Notes under the pieces: model-generated
Told to the model about the DNA's origin: nothing
Seen by the model: only the letters and a program-made list of their open reading frames with translations
Database searches by the model: none
Part shown: in pieces, positions 33,196 through 44,015 of the stretch
Numbering within the stretch: the first letter of the stretch is position 1
How the letters are laid out: each line of letters begins with the position of its first letter
Origin: Podaxis mareebaensis
Taxonomy: Eukaryota > Basidiomycota > Agaricomycetes > Agaricales > Agaricaceae
Assembly: GCA_018524725.1 (NCBI GenBank)
Contig: JAEUWP010000270.1
Coordinates: 1 to 44,603, forward strand
Reading direction: 5' to 3'
DNA: 44,603 nt
Position numbers and translations under genes: made by a program

Positions 33196-34575
33196 GGTCC
33201 TTATCACCAGTTGCCTAAGCTTTGCTAGGGGGTGGCTATCTCACTAGATGGTTTATAGAGGCACTAGGATCTAGCAAGAAGGATCACAGTAAGTAGGTAG
33301 TGGGGCAAGTGTCCAGTTAAGCACACTCAGAGGTCGAACTTCTATCAGTTGAGGATATGACCAATAGAAAGTTTACTACCACACTGATCATGAACTAATG
33401 TCAATCCAGAGATAAAGCAAAAGCAATATTCTGAATTTGAGAATATAGGAAGCTTACACTTCCAGTACATGAGCAACTATTTAAGCTTACTTCTAGAGTC
33501 CAAATCTGGTAGCTATGATGAAGTAATGCTACAAGTCTGAGAGTCAGTAGAAGCATAGCTATGGAGTGGGACAAAAATAGAGACTAGACAAAAATAGGAA
33601 TAAGACAAGAATGGAAACTAAGTAAGGAAACAGTTCAAGTCTGAGTTCAGCTGCAATACAAGGATATGAGGTGAAGAGTCTGTAAATAAGAGATAAAGGG
33701 AACTATTTACTAGTTTACTTCTACAAGTCCATGTCAGGGTGGAGATGTCCATCAGAAGAGTCAGAGGAATAAGAGTCAGGAGATGAGGCAGAACTGGGAA
33801 TGGTGAAGTTTCCTGCTAGAGGCATTGAGTCAGAAGAGTCTGACTTGTGAAGGAAGATCAGGCTGTGGTGCAGGGAGGATGACAATGATGACAATATGTT
33901 GGCAGTGACATATGGTGGTGGATATGGCAGAGGATCGCCAATGGGTTCTTCTGGGTTTGACTTGTCAATACCTGGAACATTGAAGTTGACACTATAGAGG
34001 GGCAGAAGCTGAGTATGACAGGGAGGAATGGCCAGAGGTTCATCAGAGTTTGGATTGACACAATAGACTTCTACTTCTTGAAAGTAGAATCTGTGGGTGA
34101 CTTTGTATGTGATGATATGCAGGACAACCTTGGGCAGATACATCATGTAGGGATGGAGGAATACAATCAGTTCTCCTGCATAAGAAATCATCTTCCAACT
34201 GTGGGCCCAGGTGGAGTTGAAGTTGTTGTGAATCATTTGAACATACAATCCATCAGGATCAAAGATGTGGGTGAAGGGAGCATTCTCCCAGGTGATGTGT
34301 AATATTTCTGTCATTATATGGTCAGTCTTATAGAAGATTGGTCCAGGTGTCAGCCAGTCTTCAGAGAATAGGGAGGCATGGCCAGGAAGGTGACAGTTAG
34401 CAGAGGCTTCATTATGGTAGTGAGTTGAGTCTTCAGCTGGTATACCCATATCTTGGGTGGTAGAGTGGGAGGCATTGGGAAGTCCAAGCTCATGGACTAA
34501 GGTGTGATAAATGACATTGCAGTGGGAGGTACCAGGCTGGTTCATAACACAGAGAATTATGGCACTGGAGGGTAT
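33196..34575. mobile_element. ~1.38-kb insertion inside copy 2
   Basis: Comparison with copy 1 shows that copy 2 is continuous on both sides except here. The minus reading stops matching after GIPFYTL (near 34575) and resumes at TLGNAPSEKP (near 33195), where copy 1 has an unbroken RTLQKRASLQPK. The edges share only a short ACNCTC-like sequence, so a 3-bp CTC target duplication is possible but unproven, and no terminal inverted repeat is evident. Limits are uncertain by about 20 bp. Confidence 0.5.
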
Positions 34576-34599
34576 AGAAAGGTATTCCACTCTGCACAA
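33721..34599 (-). CDS. Open frame carried by the insertion (hypothetical protein)
   Basis: An unbroken frame of 292 codons, unusual in this decayed block. The first ~10 codons (to about 34575) overlap the host copy 2 in another frame, so the real start is probably internal. Protein-like features: ILHITWENAPFTHIFDPDG, QMIHNNFNSTWAHSWKMISY, GELIVFLHPYMMYLPKVV, FYFQEVEVYCVNPNSDEP, then a Pro-rich PYPPPYV and a 40-residue Ser/Asp-rich C-terminus (SSPDSYSSDSSDG). No family recognised and no membrane segment or signal peptide. It may be one exon of a transposon-borne gene. The intact frame could mean a younger insertion than its surroundings. Confidence 0.4.
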   Translation of the reverse strand: MCRVEYLSIPSSAIILCVMNQPGTSHCNVIYHTLVHELGLPNASHSTTQDMGIPAEDSTHYHNEASANCHLPGHASLFSEDWLTPGPIFYKTDHIMTEILHITWENAPFTHIFDPDGLYVQMIHNNFNSTWAHSWKMISYAGELIVFLHPYMMYLPKVVLHIITYKVTHRFYFQEVEVYCVNPNSDEPLAIPPCHTQLLPLYSVNFNVPGIDKSNPEEPIGDPLPYPPPYVTANILSSLSSSLHHSLIFLHKSDSSDSMPLAGNFTIPSSASSPDSYSSDSSDGHLHPDMDL

Positions 34600-36617
34600 G
34601 GTCTAATGCAACATCCTCCTCAGTTATGTTATCATCCAGGTGGCATATGTACAATGCTGTCAAGGGAGACACAACTGCTAGCTTCTATGGGACTGTGCTC
34701 GAGGACCCAAAGTCAAACATGTAGAGGACAGCATTTCCACTTTTGACAGTCCTAATGGCATTGAGATGCCTAGTGAAATGCAGGGTCTGCTGATTGTCTG
34801 GAGAGAGGTCCCAAAAGTCAGGTTCTAGAGATTTTTCTTCCTTTCTAGTGAAAGCTCTTAGAAAGACTAAACATAATTTGCTGAGAGGAGTCTTGAAAAA
34901 CATATTAGAGATCTGCACCCCACAGATACCAAGCACAGCAACAAGTGACTTCTTGTCAGAATCTGATGTGAAAGCATTAAAGGATGTTGAGAGTGGGACT
35001 GGCAGAACAAATCCAAAATGCTTTGAGAGGATTTCTAGCACTTGATATCTTGTCTATTCTGCACTGAAGTTCTGACTGGGTTTGGGAAAGTCAAAGGAAC
35101 AGAGGAGGTCATTAGTTCCAGAGTCATCCCTGTCTGATGTTGGCCCAGATGACATTTTGACTTCTTGAACAGGGTCATCCTCATCATCCTCATCATCTCC
35201 ATTGTCCTCATCACAGGTGTCTTCTCAATCTTTTCCCCACTTGTGACAGCAGTCTCACTCATTGAAGAATGCATCATATCATTTCTGAGCAGCACTGAAT
35301 TCTCACAGAGTGTAATCCCTTTTGTTCTTACAAATAGCTGTTCTCATGAATTTGGTAGGATCATTGAAGTCCCAGTCCCAGACATAGATGGGTGCAGATG
35401 CCATAGGTGGATTCCTTTCCCAATTCTCTCTCCTCTGCCACTCAGCCACTGTCTCTCACTTGAGCATTTGTTCATGGGCTGCTTCTCATTTCTTCAAAAA
35501 TAGTTCCCAAACTGCATGGCCTGACCTGAATGGCACCATTGTGTCAGTGTGAACCATTACTGGTTCATCTGCACCACACTGAAGAGGGCTTGCAGGTCTT
35601 GGCAGCTCCACACTGTATTGAGGAGGGCTCAATGGGGTGAAAAACTCTGTGTCATTTTCCCAGTGCTCAAACCCAATCATGTCATTGATAGGCCAGCTTT
35701 CATGTGATAAAGTGGTGATAATGGAAATGGGCAATGGTGTGATCCAAGTGGTTGCATTTTGAAGGTGTTCCAGAGATGGTGGTATCAAACCAAAGTCGCA
35801 ACACTGATATGAGTCCACACTTTCTTTTGCCCTCCACCAGTACCAGATTGGCACTGACTGCACAACAAACCACTCAGCAGGTGGTTGGTCTGAAACATCA
35901 CTTGGATTTCAAAGCCAGAGGCCAATGCATTTGGTCTTCCAGAAACTTTGGAGCAATGGCATAGTCCATAAATTGTCTAGAGCTGCCTGGTTCCTATTGA
36001 ATTTAACCACCTGCTCAAACCAGCATGGAGGAGTCAGGCCCTTGATGAATGCTTTGCCCTCTGGAGTCTTCTTCATCATCCAGTAGAGCAGGCCAATCCA
36101 TATTGCAAACCAATCTCTCCTGGCTTCTATGTGATGCATCACCTCATTTGCAGTGGGGTGAACTTCACTATATTTCCATCAGTAAGGAAAAAAGGGGCAA
36201 TTATACACTAATCCATTCTCTTTGCCCAGTACTTCAGTGACATCCCAAATCAACTTATCCACAGTGAGCCACTGATTTGCCAATGAAGGATACAGCTGGA
36301 AACTACCTTGTGGTGCATGAGGAACATGCAACGGAATATGGGTGAGGGGCTTGAACCAAATGCCACTGTAAGAGACAGGTTGTCATGGGACAAAGCCCAG
36401 CCATTCTGTCTCCTCTGTCCACCAATGCAGCTCCTGGAAGTCTTCTGCTTTGGAAATGCATGGAATGAAAGTCACAGGGTCCTGATCTATGGGTAGAATC
36501 TCAACCCCCTGGTCACTGTTTGGAGAAAAGTAGACCTTGCCATTGATTACCCAAGTGCAGCCTTCCATTACAATTTCACAGGGAGTAGTTGCATGTATAT
36601 TAGATGAAATAGAGGCT

Positions 36618-37211
36618 CTGGTGATGCCCAGTAGTATAGTTAAGGATGGAAAGTAGTTCTGGCAATGCCCAGTAACCACAACAGCTGAATTCTCTGGAGA
36701 TACCCAGCAGAATTAGAAGAGGAATGGAGTATGCTTGGAGATATAGAGGGCATGGCTATTGAGACTGGAGTTAGCAAAAGTTTGCCATTGAACACCATAT
36801 TGAAACTCACCTTGAACGTGGTCCACAGTGCAGGCTATTAAAATAATAGGTAGTTGACAGTTGAATAAGAAAAGATGCTGGGCACCAAACATAAGTATGA
36901 TCAGATCAATGCTTCTTTTGTGGCTTACAGAATCATGGCTTCCTCACACACTTTCATCTTCTTCATCTCCTGTCTCCTTCTCCTCACCCATTCCCCCCAA
37001 CATCAAACTGTCCACCCATCATATGGCACATAGCAAGTTAAGTGTCATGCTCACTCTGTAAATGCTGTGTCATTGGGCATCACCAAGACACCAAAAAATG
37101 TAGCTACTGGGCATCACTGGAGCTTCACCACTTGTCTGTGTCACTCTCATCCTCATGACTCAAGACCATCAAGCTCCCACAGACAAGGTTCTTGTCACTG
37201 GGCATCTCCAG
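36618..37211. repeat. Inverted array of a 14-bp motif, second locus
   Basis: Arm one: 36618-36631 (CTGGTGATGCCCAG), 36659-36672 (CTGGCAATGCCCAG), 36694-36707 (CTGGAGATACCCAG). Opposite arm: 37073-37086 (TTGGGCATCACCAA, degenerate), 37107-37120 (CTGGGCATCACTGG), 37198-37211 (CTGGGCATCTCCAG); a further copy lies at 37643-37656. The core 36708-37072 is 365 bp, the same length as at the first locus (2454-2818), though the core sequences are not obviously alike by eye. It lies between the copy 2 gene and the Tnp2 transposase. Confidence 0.7.
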
Positions 37212-40200
37212 GACATCTCCACCTTCCTGTATTCCCCAACAATTGATGACAACAGTTCCAAGGCCAACCATCTGACTTGAGGGGACAGTGGCATTATATG
37301 CATCCTTGGCACTAAATAGTGTCCCCATGCTGATCATGCAATCTCTCAAGTGAGCTGCCTTGGTTGCCTGTCCAATAAAGCACTGGTACATCTTGCTCTC
37401 AACACCCCTTGACTCTTGCTGAGGTTTTTGCCATGCAAATTCTTGCAGTATGCCACCCAGGCTTGTCCTCCGTCCTTTGGACTGACACACATGGAACAAT
37501 TAAAGACAGCCATGCTGTGTCCAAGTAATGGATGCCAGGGAGACAGGCAAAGGTCATTGTGAGTATCCCATTCAATTTTCTGGAGGTAGAAGCAGACATT
37601 TATATGTTTGCATTATTTCTAGGTCATTCTTTGTACTTGTCATTGGGCATCTCCAGGATATCCTCACCTTCCTGTATCCTATACCCCAACAATCAATGAT
37701 GATAGTTCAGGCTGACAATTGCGACATTCCTTATATTTTGCATCATCTATGGTTTATAGGATATGTGACAAGGAAGTAACCACAGTTACCTGCTGGCTGT
37801 TCCACTCTAAAGGACAGCATGTGAATTGCAATGAAACCTTTTGGACATCAATGATCTCCAATGGCCTGACCTGGGGGCTGTAAAGCCTTGATCTGAGTAT
37901 TGGGTACTGTGCAAATGGATCATGGACAGAGGGAAGAGGGAGGTACTGCTGGACTGTGAGGTAGTAGTCAGTGTCTTTTCTGAATATGTATGCAATTATG
38001 GCTGGGTATGTTGTTGTATCCGAGTTTTGGAGTAATAAAACTTGCACATTCCCTTTATGTTTCATTGTAGGTGAATATGTGACTCCAGAAACAGTGTATG
38101 AAGAGCAAAAATGGGCTTTAGCTAGAGGTGTTGCCGTGAAGGTCCCTTGGTAAGCTACCTTCAAATCATTGAGGAGTTCCAATAATCTCCAGGTGGGCTT
38201 GTTAGAGTCATTGGGGAACAGAGGCAGCAGAGTAGCTAGCATATCAGTAACCAGAGTGTTTCGACTTTGCAGTTCCACAAGCTTGTTGAAAATTGGCTTG
38301 CAGTTCTGCAGTGCTTCTGATCCTGACTTGTGGATGATGGCCTGGAGATTGGCCATGCAGGTGTAAGAATGTCTGATGGTTTCTTTGTATTTGCCTAGAG
38401 ACACTGTTAGGAATGGAAAAGGAGGTGGCTGCTGGATACTCACCAGATTTCACATTGTTTGGGATTTGCTGTAGAATACCAATTATCTGCTCAAAGGGGA
38501 AGGTCCACCAACCATGCATGGGACTGTATTGAAGCAGACATTCAGGCAGGTGGAATGCCATATGATGGTTAGTGTAAAAGTCATATTCGGGGAAGAGTTG
38601 CTTGATACCTTCAATGTAATTGTGTATATGTTGAAAATATGTGGCAACATGTGAATTTGAAGTTACATGGGAAGTTGCAATGATCACTGCTGAGACTAGG
38701 GATATAGTAGCTTGCAGGATCTGATGACAGCAGGCAGACTAGGGGTTATCATTTTCAACCCTACTCCAAAGTCTAATCAATGTAACCAGCAGATATGTTG
38801 TCCTGAGCAAGTGCCACTGGTTGGCCTTCAATTTTCCATGCCTGCCTGTTCCAATGTCATTTGGGACTGACATTGTCCAGGAAGGCATTATCATTTCAGA
38901 TATATCTGACCATATCTCCTGAAGTTCAGCCTCTGAGATGATGGCACCTAGAGGTACAGGGTTTTGGGGCAATTCTGGTTGCTCCATACACTATGCAGAT
39001 TGCATATCAGTTTTCATGCACCAATCAAAAAGAACCATCATACCCATGCCAGGAGGCACTGAGTGAGTTGCACATTTGTTTCTTTTTCATTATAAGTGAT
39101 CTGGAGTTGATTGCAAATGAACCTGAGAGCCCACTTGGAACATCTTGCCCACTTTTGGCACATGGTGTCATTATTTTCAATGTGGTTTTGGAGATAGCAC
39201 CTTAAGCAATCAATAGACCCCTTGTCTCCACTGGGAAGGCCCTGACATTCATAGGGCAGGGAAATATGGCATGTGGGTTCATTTACATGTTTCTGGATGC
39301 AAATGCCAAGGATGTTATTGAAATGTTCCTTGAGTAGACCAAGAAACAAGTTATGCATTGGATCAATGACCACAAATCATGAGGGGTCAAAGTAAGGGAG
39401 GTGAAGTAGTTCAGACCATCGAATACCAGATGAATCAAGTGCCAGCTTCCATGTGTGTTTGTCAGTGGCAGTCTGGTATTGCTCAGCTTGTTGGCAGCAC
39501 TGATCATTCATGCAGTGATCCCAGGATGCATAATCTGTGTTCCCATAACCATGGCTACACTGAGTGCAGTGGCAGATAGAACAGAAGAAGTTGTGTGTGC
39601 ATACTGCAAATCCTGCAGTTTTCTGTGCAGCTAGAAGGTCACAAATGATGGCTACAAGCCTGCAGTGGACTTGGCGACCTGTGGGATGATGGTGTGTGTG
39701 AGTGAAGAAGATGCCCATCTCCCAGAATTTGAGGAATTCATCAATAAGGGGCTTCAGGTAGTGGTTAATTGCAGTCAATGGGGGCTCATTCAGACTGGGG
39801 ATAATACCAGTGAGATACATGTTTTCAGGTTTATAATGTTGATCAAGGGGGAGGTTGAGACAGACAAGTGAGATCATGCCAATAGACACCTTTTTCCCCA
39901 CTTGTTTGTTACCAAAAGGGTTGAAGAAGTCAACACACAAACCAAACACATATCGACCTTCATCCTTTGCCAAGCTGAAATGCTGTCCATCTGGTCCATT
40001 GAATGTTCAAAGCATGGATCCATCAAAGATGTCTTGCATTTGTGCTGGGCTAGCACAGTGCATTTGTTCCCATCCATGGTCCATCATATTCTTGAATCTG
40101 GGGCATGAAAGAAGACCTGCAAGCCAGTTTTTGAAGTGGAAATACATGAAACACTTGATAGGTACTTGTGTATCTCTGTCTTTGATAACTTTTGTGAGAA

Positions 40201-41191
40201 CAGCACCACAATTGCTCTGGCCTGGAAATTCCTTGTGGTCACAGTGAGTTGGGTATTCAGCAGGGGAGTTGTGTGCAGTGGTGGGGGGATAAGTCTTATG
40301 GCATGTGGGGTTGGGACAGACTGCATAGGTAGTTGATTTTTCTTCCAGATGGAAGTGTTCTAGAATGGAATGGCTGTCTTGTGGGAAGTCAGACAATAAT
40401 TTCCTCTTGGATGGTCCCAGGTTGGGTTTCAGGTGCATAAGAGATAACTGAATTGTATAATAGGATGTTCCCAGTAAGAAGTTGGTCCCACATCTTGGAA
40501 GTCCAAACATTACATTGCAGGCAATGACAGAAAATAGGATGACTTGAGATATGGGATCAGCATTAGGTAGGATACTGTCAAAGTGATGTTCTAGAAGGTT
40601 GTGAGCAATTGAGCATATGGGAGGCAACTCAAAATACCAACCTGTGTTATACTGATTGCTCCAGTCTCACCTGGAATGCTTTGCCTCATCATGATATTCT
40701 CAAATCTGGCCAAGCTTCTTCTGTACACACTGCAGTTGCTGTTGCAGTTCATGAACTGCTGTTTCAGCATGAGACTGGGTGCCCAATTGCTTCAGATTGG
40801 CCAGGACAGACTTGTAAGTCCTGCCAAGGTCTCTGAATGCACTTTTTGGACCCCCAGATAAGGGATAGGTTGATGGCAAGAACTCCTCTGCAGATTGTAC
40901 AAGGCATGAGATGGAATGTTTGATGTTGCTCAGCTGGGAGAGGATGACCTGGCTACCAGCATAGACAAATACAGGGTTGAGGCTAGTATTATGATGGATG
41001 TGATGCTCCAAATGAGTGTTTGGGTGGTCTATGCTGATTTTCTTGCCTGGAGGTGATGTGGAGCTATGAAGCCACAAAGCCTCTAACTTCTGTCTGAGAT
41101 CATCGACATCATTGTAGGTTTCAGGTTTGTTGGTTGGATGTGGAGAGGAATGGTGGATAGGATCTGGAACAGGCAGAAGGGTGTAATTCAT
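37125..41191 (-). pseudogene. Tnp2/CACTA-like transposase gene, decayed
   Basis: Transposase related to plant En/Spm Tnp2 (Pfam Transposase_21), abundant in basidiomycetes. A single minus frame covers 41191-39038, interrupted only by TGA at 40700, 40007-40009 and 39377-39379. It contains a coiled-coil-like start (ETAVHELQQQLQCVQKKLGQ), a Cys/His segment (VCPNPTCHKTYPP...CDHKEFPGQSNCG), YVFGLCVDFFNPFGNKQ, VSIGMISLVCLNLPLDQHYK, ENMYLTGIIPSLNEPP, a zinc-binding-like CSICHCTQC and VIDPMHNLFLGLLKEHF. Further exons follow in other frames: HGKLKANQWHLLRTTYLL (38850), HHMAFHLPECLLQYSPMHGW and WTFPFEQIIGILQQIPNN (38560-38460), then a C-terminal YPILRSRLYSPQVRPLEIID (37880). The piece at 37125-37500 is uncertain. 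Several CGA-to-TGA-type stops make it inactive. Termini not established; adjacent 14-bp motifs may be its subterminal repeats. Confidence 0.75.
37196..37712. repeat. Pair of ~70-bp direct repeats downstream of the Tnp2 frame
   Basis: 37196-37262 and 37641-37712 share GGGCATCTCCAGGA, CACCTTCCTGTAT and CCCCAACAAT-TGATGA in order. Each begins with one forward 14-bp motif, so the larger repeat includes the motif and its right-hand flank. This fits a subterminal repeat family of the adjacent transposon. Confidence 0.6.
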
Positions 41192-41199
41192 CCTGACAC

Positions 41200-41632
41200 T
41201 CTGCTCTCAACCTATGGATGTCACATCCAAGATCTGGTGGCTTTCAACTGTGCAGTGGTCCAGTATTGCACCCTAGCACTGGCAGGTGGTACAGTAGCAA
41301 GAAGGCATATGGGCAATGTGTTCATTGGAGATTCAAAGTATGAGAGCTAGAAGAGTGGACAATGTGAATCAGGCAACTCTCCTCATGGTCTTATGAGTAT
41401 AAGTTTCATTACAGGAATCATGCAATTTATGTGAATGGCTATAGAACAATGAGTGCTCTGGATGACGGGCAATGCACAAGAAAAGTCATAAGGAGTAAAA
41501 CTTGTTCTGACTTGTACTTTTGTACCCATATAGAGTCAGAGATTACATTAATTAAACCCAAAAATTGACATATATGTAACCTTCTTACTGAACAAATGAG
41601 TTACTATATGATCATTCAAGTGTCTACCTAAT
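41200..41632. other. Spacer between Tnp2 and WD40 remnants
   Basis: CpG-poor sequence with no gene I can support. A short plus-strand frame at 41138-41350 overlaps the 5' end of the transposase and is treated as chance. Confidence 0.4.
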
Positions 41633-43500
41633 CTAGCTATCCAGTCCCCTTACTACCTCAATCAAATCTGTGTCTGTCTTTGTGCCTGTCTTCTTCCCAG
41701 ATGCCACTGACTCACAACCCAGGTTTCCTTCCTTGTTCCTACCTAGGATTTCAGACAATGGTATACCCAATCTCTCCGCAGATGCATGAGGGTCCCACAC
41801 TGGTTCATTATTGTCATTGTCATCATCATCATCATCATCCCAGATGTTAACTTCACAAACACTGCCAGCAGTCATCTTATACCCTTGTGGTGTCATTCCA
41901 GACTGCCAGTGCCTGCCCAATGAGTCTTTAACCCAAACAGTTGTGGAAGAGTGTCTCCAGATCTATGAAAGATTGCAGTGAAAATCAATCACCTCTAATA
42001 GGAAGAGGAAATAAATATCTTAAGTGGGTGATGATTACTATTGGTCACCACAAAAAGCAATAGAGTGCAATTGAGGAAAATAAGGATGGTGATTATTGCA
42101 CTCCTTCTTATCTCCTCCTGCTTCCTCTCTTCCCTCTGTGGAATCTGGCTGAAATAAAATCAAAAGTTGGCTCAGGTAAATTACTTAATGATGTATGACT
42201 TTGTACCACAAGCAGACATCATATTTGGGGCCTGAATCTCCACTTGCGACATAGTGATTTTGCTTTGTTGAGAATGTCTGAACCATTTGTATCAATGTCT
42301 TTTCTATACCATTGTCAGTCTGGGTATTAGATGAGGAGATTTGCACTTACTCTTTGCACCATACCATGTTTGCATCATATGATGGAGGACCTGTACCTTC
42401 TCAGGTGATGCAATAGGCACTATGTAAACTGATCCCTGATCACTTCCTCCAACTACTGCAGCTCCATCTTCTCTGAACATTCCATCTGTTATGTAGCTTT
42501 GAGTTTGAGGGACTGGGATCCTCTGTATTGGTGATGTCTGGTTCATCTCATAAAGGTCAAAACTGGTCATCAGGTTATCGATGAGAATGTATTTTTCTTT
42601 TGGACACATGTCAGCACTTCCTCTAGAAATAGCTTAATTAGCCAAGGAACTTCAACTCTCAGGATGGTATACATGGCAGATTTCAAAACTTTTGAGACCA
42701 GTGCATTGCCTGTCTTACTATCAAAAAAGGTTCTGGGCATTGTCAACATGCAGGCCCATCAGTGATAGCACTTCACCTACATGGTTCCAGTTTCAGCTGC
42801 AAACACCATGAGAGTCTGGCCCTTGTTATAGAAGATTAAGGATCAGAGTGAAACAATCAGCCCTTCAAAGCTCCAGAGCTTTTTGAGCATTCCTAAGGAA
42901 TGAGTTCAGTGGGCAATCTTGATTCAACAGAGGGAATTTTACCATTTAATTTAACCCCATACATTTTAACTCTTCCATGATGGCTTGATACACTGAGATG
43001 CTGGTGCATGCTGTCATATGCTATTGCTTCAACACTATCACTTTCTGAAAAGGGGCATGTTGTATGCACTTTGGCATATCCCCTCTATTCATAGTCAGCA
43101 ATGTTTCATTGATGAGTGAATAAGGCTTACTGATTGCTCACTGCATTTATAGATTATGATGAAGCCCCTTCCAGTCCCAAAGATAAGGTGGGAGCCCATG
43201 CTCAAAAATGTCCCATGCCATTTCATGCAAGTAATCTGGCCCCATTGCATTACTCCTTCACAAATGGTCTGTATGCATGTACACTGCTGTATATTCCATA
43301 TCTTGACTTGTTCATTGTCACCTGTGTGATGTTAATTTTCTGTCATTGACCACACTTTTAGAGCTTACCTCCACTTGCAAGATACTCTCCATCCTGTGCA
43401 AAAGTGAAGCAATTGACAGGCTCCACATGACTCCCTAGCCTTGCAAAAAGTTGGTATTTCTGTTCTCAAAGAGTCAGCATGTCCACCACTGAGACAACTT
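41633..43500 (-). pseudogene. WD40-repeat protein gene, multi-exon, decaying
   Basis: Minus-strand exons with correct splice ends spell WD40 blades. Near 43480-43369: LGSHVEPVNCFTFAQDGEY, LASGG. Across a 47-bp intron (43322-43368), exon 43321-43131 gives GDNEQVKIWNIQQCTC, QWGQITCMKWHGTFL and FGTGRGFIIIYK. After an intron from 43130, RGYAKVHTTCPFSESDSVEA, YDSMHQHLSVSSHHGRVKMY (about 43085-42950). Then GMLKKLWSFEGLIVS, TLMVFAAETGTM, and 42620-42304 gives PKEKYILIDNLMTSFDLYE and SYITDGMFREDGAAVVGGSD. The last part (41920-41633) has a poly-Asp run from a CAT triplet repeat. A TGA at 43466-43468 sits in the first exon. WD40 propellers are protein-binding scaffolds; the partner is unknown. It may be a host gene or a gene carried by the transposon. 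Confidence 0.65.
41818..41842. repeat. Short CAT/ATC triplet run encoding poly-Asp
   Basis: A run of TCATCA triplets that on the minus strand gives seven consecutive Asp codons within the WD40-gene remnant. Ordinary low-complexity coding repeat. Confidence 0.8.
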
Positions 43501-44015
43501 ATCAAGACCTACATCAGCTTCCTGGCTGTGGATATTAGAAAGGAAATTCATAGTGAGATTTTTCTTTATGTGAACAGTGATATTTCACATTTATAACTGG
43601 CTCCAGTGGGTGAGCTTATTGTCAAACACTGTGTTAATCTCCACTTTCCATTTTGAACTATGATAGCTATTATACAATATGATGCAATACAATGTAACAA
43701 TGCAATACAATAAAACCTACAGTATAAAGTCACCACCATTGTCATTGCCATCTTAATTTAGGATTTGTTGTATTCCTATTGTATATAGGGAATGATGCTT
43801 ACCCAAGGAGCTGCAAATCAGTCATACAAAGGCAGTTTGTTCACCAACACCTTCCCATTATCACCAAGCATGTCTATTTCTTGAAAATCTCTCCACCTGT
43901 ACTACCCCAGATATCCAAGTGCATGCTGTTGAAATTTCAAAGCCCCAATGTGGAGTGAGTAGATGGTGATGCACTGAGCAAACTCAGCTATTCCCCTAAT
44001 CCAGATCTGGAACCT
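43501..44015. other. AT-rich spacer between divergent remnants
   Basis: No supported gene. A run of AATACAATG-like words lies at 43670-43720. This is the shared upstream region of the WD40 gene (-) and the gene at the right edge (+). Confidence 0.4.

Larger units (their letters stand above)
32510..36679 (-). pseudogene. Transposon-associated hypothetical protein family, copy 2 (decayed, interrupted)
   Basis: Diverged copy of the gene at 1-2388, with the same blocks in order: GKVYFSPNSDQGVEILP, HWWTEETEWLGFVP, GKENGLVYNCPFFPY, RRDWFAIWIGLLYWMMKK, SVPIWYWWRAKES, SGHAVWELFLKK, an acidic run near 35200-35160, LEILSKHFGFVLPVP (35041 onward), and YICHLDDNITEEDVALDLV near 34650. After an insertion it resumes with VVPMQLSGHIFDRKDHK (about 33150), YAWQVAVGYMSPAEAVRGP and NGVAYVDDNLTNDKFEILSG. 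It continues past the point where copy 1 leaves the window, to MDWQAKLWGFSDTRWVMKH and a stop at 32510-32512. TGA codons interrupt the frame at 36383-36385 and 35909-35911, among others. Loss of CpG explains much of the divergence. Function unknown; clearly not expressed as a whole protein. Confidence 0.65.
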
